From assembly GCA_012274165.1 (NCBI GenBank), contig JAAPAA010000044.1, positions 1 through 5,101 of the forward strand: 5,101 nt of DNA, read 5' to 3'. This document shows positions 4,781-5,101 of this stretch, in pieces (position 1 is the stretch's first letter; every line of letters begins with the position of its first letter). The notes under the pieces were generated by a model. That model made no database searches. It was given only the letters and a program-made list of their open reading frames with translations, and had not been told where the DNA came from. The position numbers were made by a program, and so were the translations under genes. Source of the DNA: Thiobacillaceae bacterium (GTDB lineage Bacteria; Pseudomonadota; Gammaproteobacteria; Burkholderiales; Thiobacillaceae).

Positions 4781-5101
4781 CTACACGCGCGTGATGAGTT
4801 GCATCTGCTCCAGACGTTGCCACGGCAGGCCCAGAACAAGCGCATCGAACTGGGCTTGCGACAGAGCTGGTAGCGCGCCCGTCGAGCCTGAGGCCGGCCA
4901 GGTGAAGCGGCCCTGGTTCAACCGCCGCGCTGCACACCAGATGCCGAAGCCATCGTGCACGAGCAGTTTGATGCGCGTGGCGCGTGCGTTGGCGAACACG
5001 TAGCCATGGTGAGCCTTCGCGGCGCCGAAGACTTGTACGACGCTCATCAGCAGTCGGTCCGGCCCGGCTCGCATGTCGATGGGTTCGACCGCGAGCCACA
5101 T
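4781..5101 (-). CDS. tnpB: IS66-family accessory protein TnpB (5' end at window edge)
   Basis: TnpB is the small IS66 accessory protein required for transposition together with TnpC; its biochemical role is not settled. The visible 106 residues run from MWLAVEPIDMRAG through HHGYVFANARATRIKL and VHDGFGIWCAARRLNQGRFTWP to LVLGLPWQRLEQ, close to the end of the family's usual 105-120 residues. The ATG at 5099-5101 lies at the window edge; related proteins usually have several residues before this tryptophan, so the true start may lie beyond the window. The stop TAG is at 4781-4783. No lesion is visible. Confidence 0.9.
   Translation of the reverse strand: MWLAVEPIDMRAGPDRLLMSVVQVFGAAKAHHGYVFANARATRIKLLVHDGFGIWCAARRLNQGRFTWPASGSTGALPALSQAQFDALVLGLPWQRLEQMQLITRV

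Larger units (their letters stand above)
3052..5101 (-). mobile_element. IS66-family insertion sequence (right end to tnpB)
   Basis: IS66 elements normally carry tnpA, tnpB and tnpC between inverted repeats and make 8-bp target duplications. Here tnpC is complete and tnpB runs to the window edge, both on the - strand; tnpA and the left end would lie beyond 5101. The right end is placed at 3052, where the + strand reads GTAAGCGGCTAGGCGCTCC, the GTAAGCG start typical of IS66 inverted repeats. Directly outside it lies a tnpB fragment from another IS66, which supports the boundary. The 8 bases outside (TGTCCACG, 3044-3051) would be the predicted target duplication. Confidence 0.85.

Noticed and set aside
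3160..4794. A 544-codon open frame on the + strand
   Set aside because: It lies exactly opposite the IS66 tnpC gene, is rich in Arg, Leu, Ala and Val as expected from an antisense GC-rich frame, and shows no domain of its own.

Overview
The window looks like an accessory, insertion-sequence-rich region of a GC-rich Pseudomonadota chromosome or large plasmid. A betaproteobacterial (Burkholderiales-like) or xanthomonad host is an inference from GC content, codon use and the IS and attC types present; no housekeeping gene is present to settle it. No rRNA, tRNA or CRISPR array was seen.

Layout, left to right. (1) 1-709: the 3' part of an IS21-family element on the + strand, namely the IstB ATPase helper gene (5' end outside the window) and the element's right end with two 18-bp repeated transposase-site-like motifs, closing at ...TGTTGACA. 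(2) 710-1348: an IS110/IS1111-type element on the - strand. Its transposase gene has lost its 3' half to the IS21 insertion and also carries a one-base frameshift. (3) 1349-about 2448: a stretch of integron gene cassettes. A GTTAGGG core site at 1349 is followed by a cassette for a DUF4345-type four-helix membrane protein, a complete 126-bp attC site, a cassette for a GNAT acetyltransferase, and the first half of a second attC nearly identical to the first. (4) About 2449-2864: the 3' end of an ISL3-family element on the - strand, which cuts the second attC. (5) 2865-3051: a fragment of an IS66-type tnpB gene joined directly to the ISL3 remnant. (6) 3052-5101: a second, different IS66-family element on the - strand, with an intact tnpC transposase and a tnpB that reaches the window edge. 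Its end lies inside the tnpB fragment of the first IS66.

How the parts fit. The core is a remnant of a cassette array, hemmed in on both sides by insertion sequences. On the left an IS110/IS1111-type element abuts the R' core of an attC, the pattern expected of the IS1111 subgroup that targets attC sites, and it was later broken by IS21. On the right an ISL3 element ends inside the last attC, followed by a deletion junction to one IS66 and the insertion of another. Both flanking attC sites are therefore damaged. Only the attC between the two cassettes is complete, so the DUF4345 cassette keeps both recombination boundaries while the GNAT cassette does not. No integrase gene is visible. The most informative items are the cassette cargo, the IS110-attC contact and the nested order of the IS insertions.
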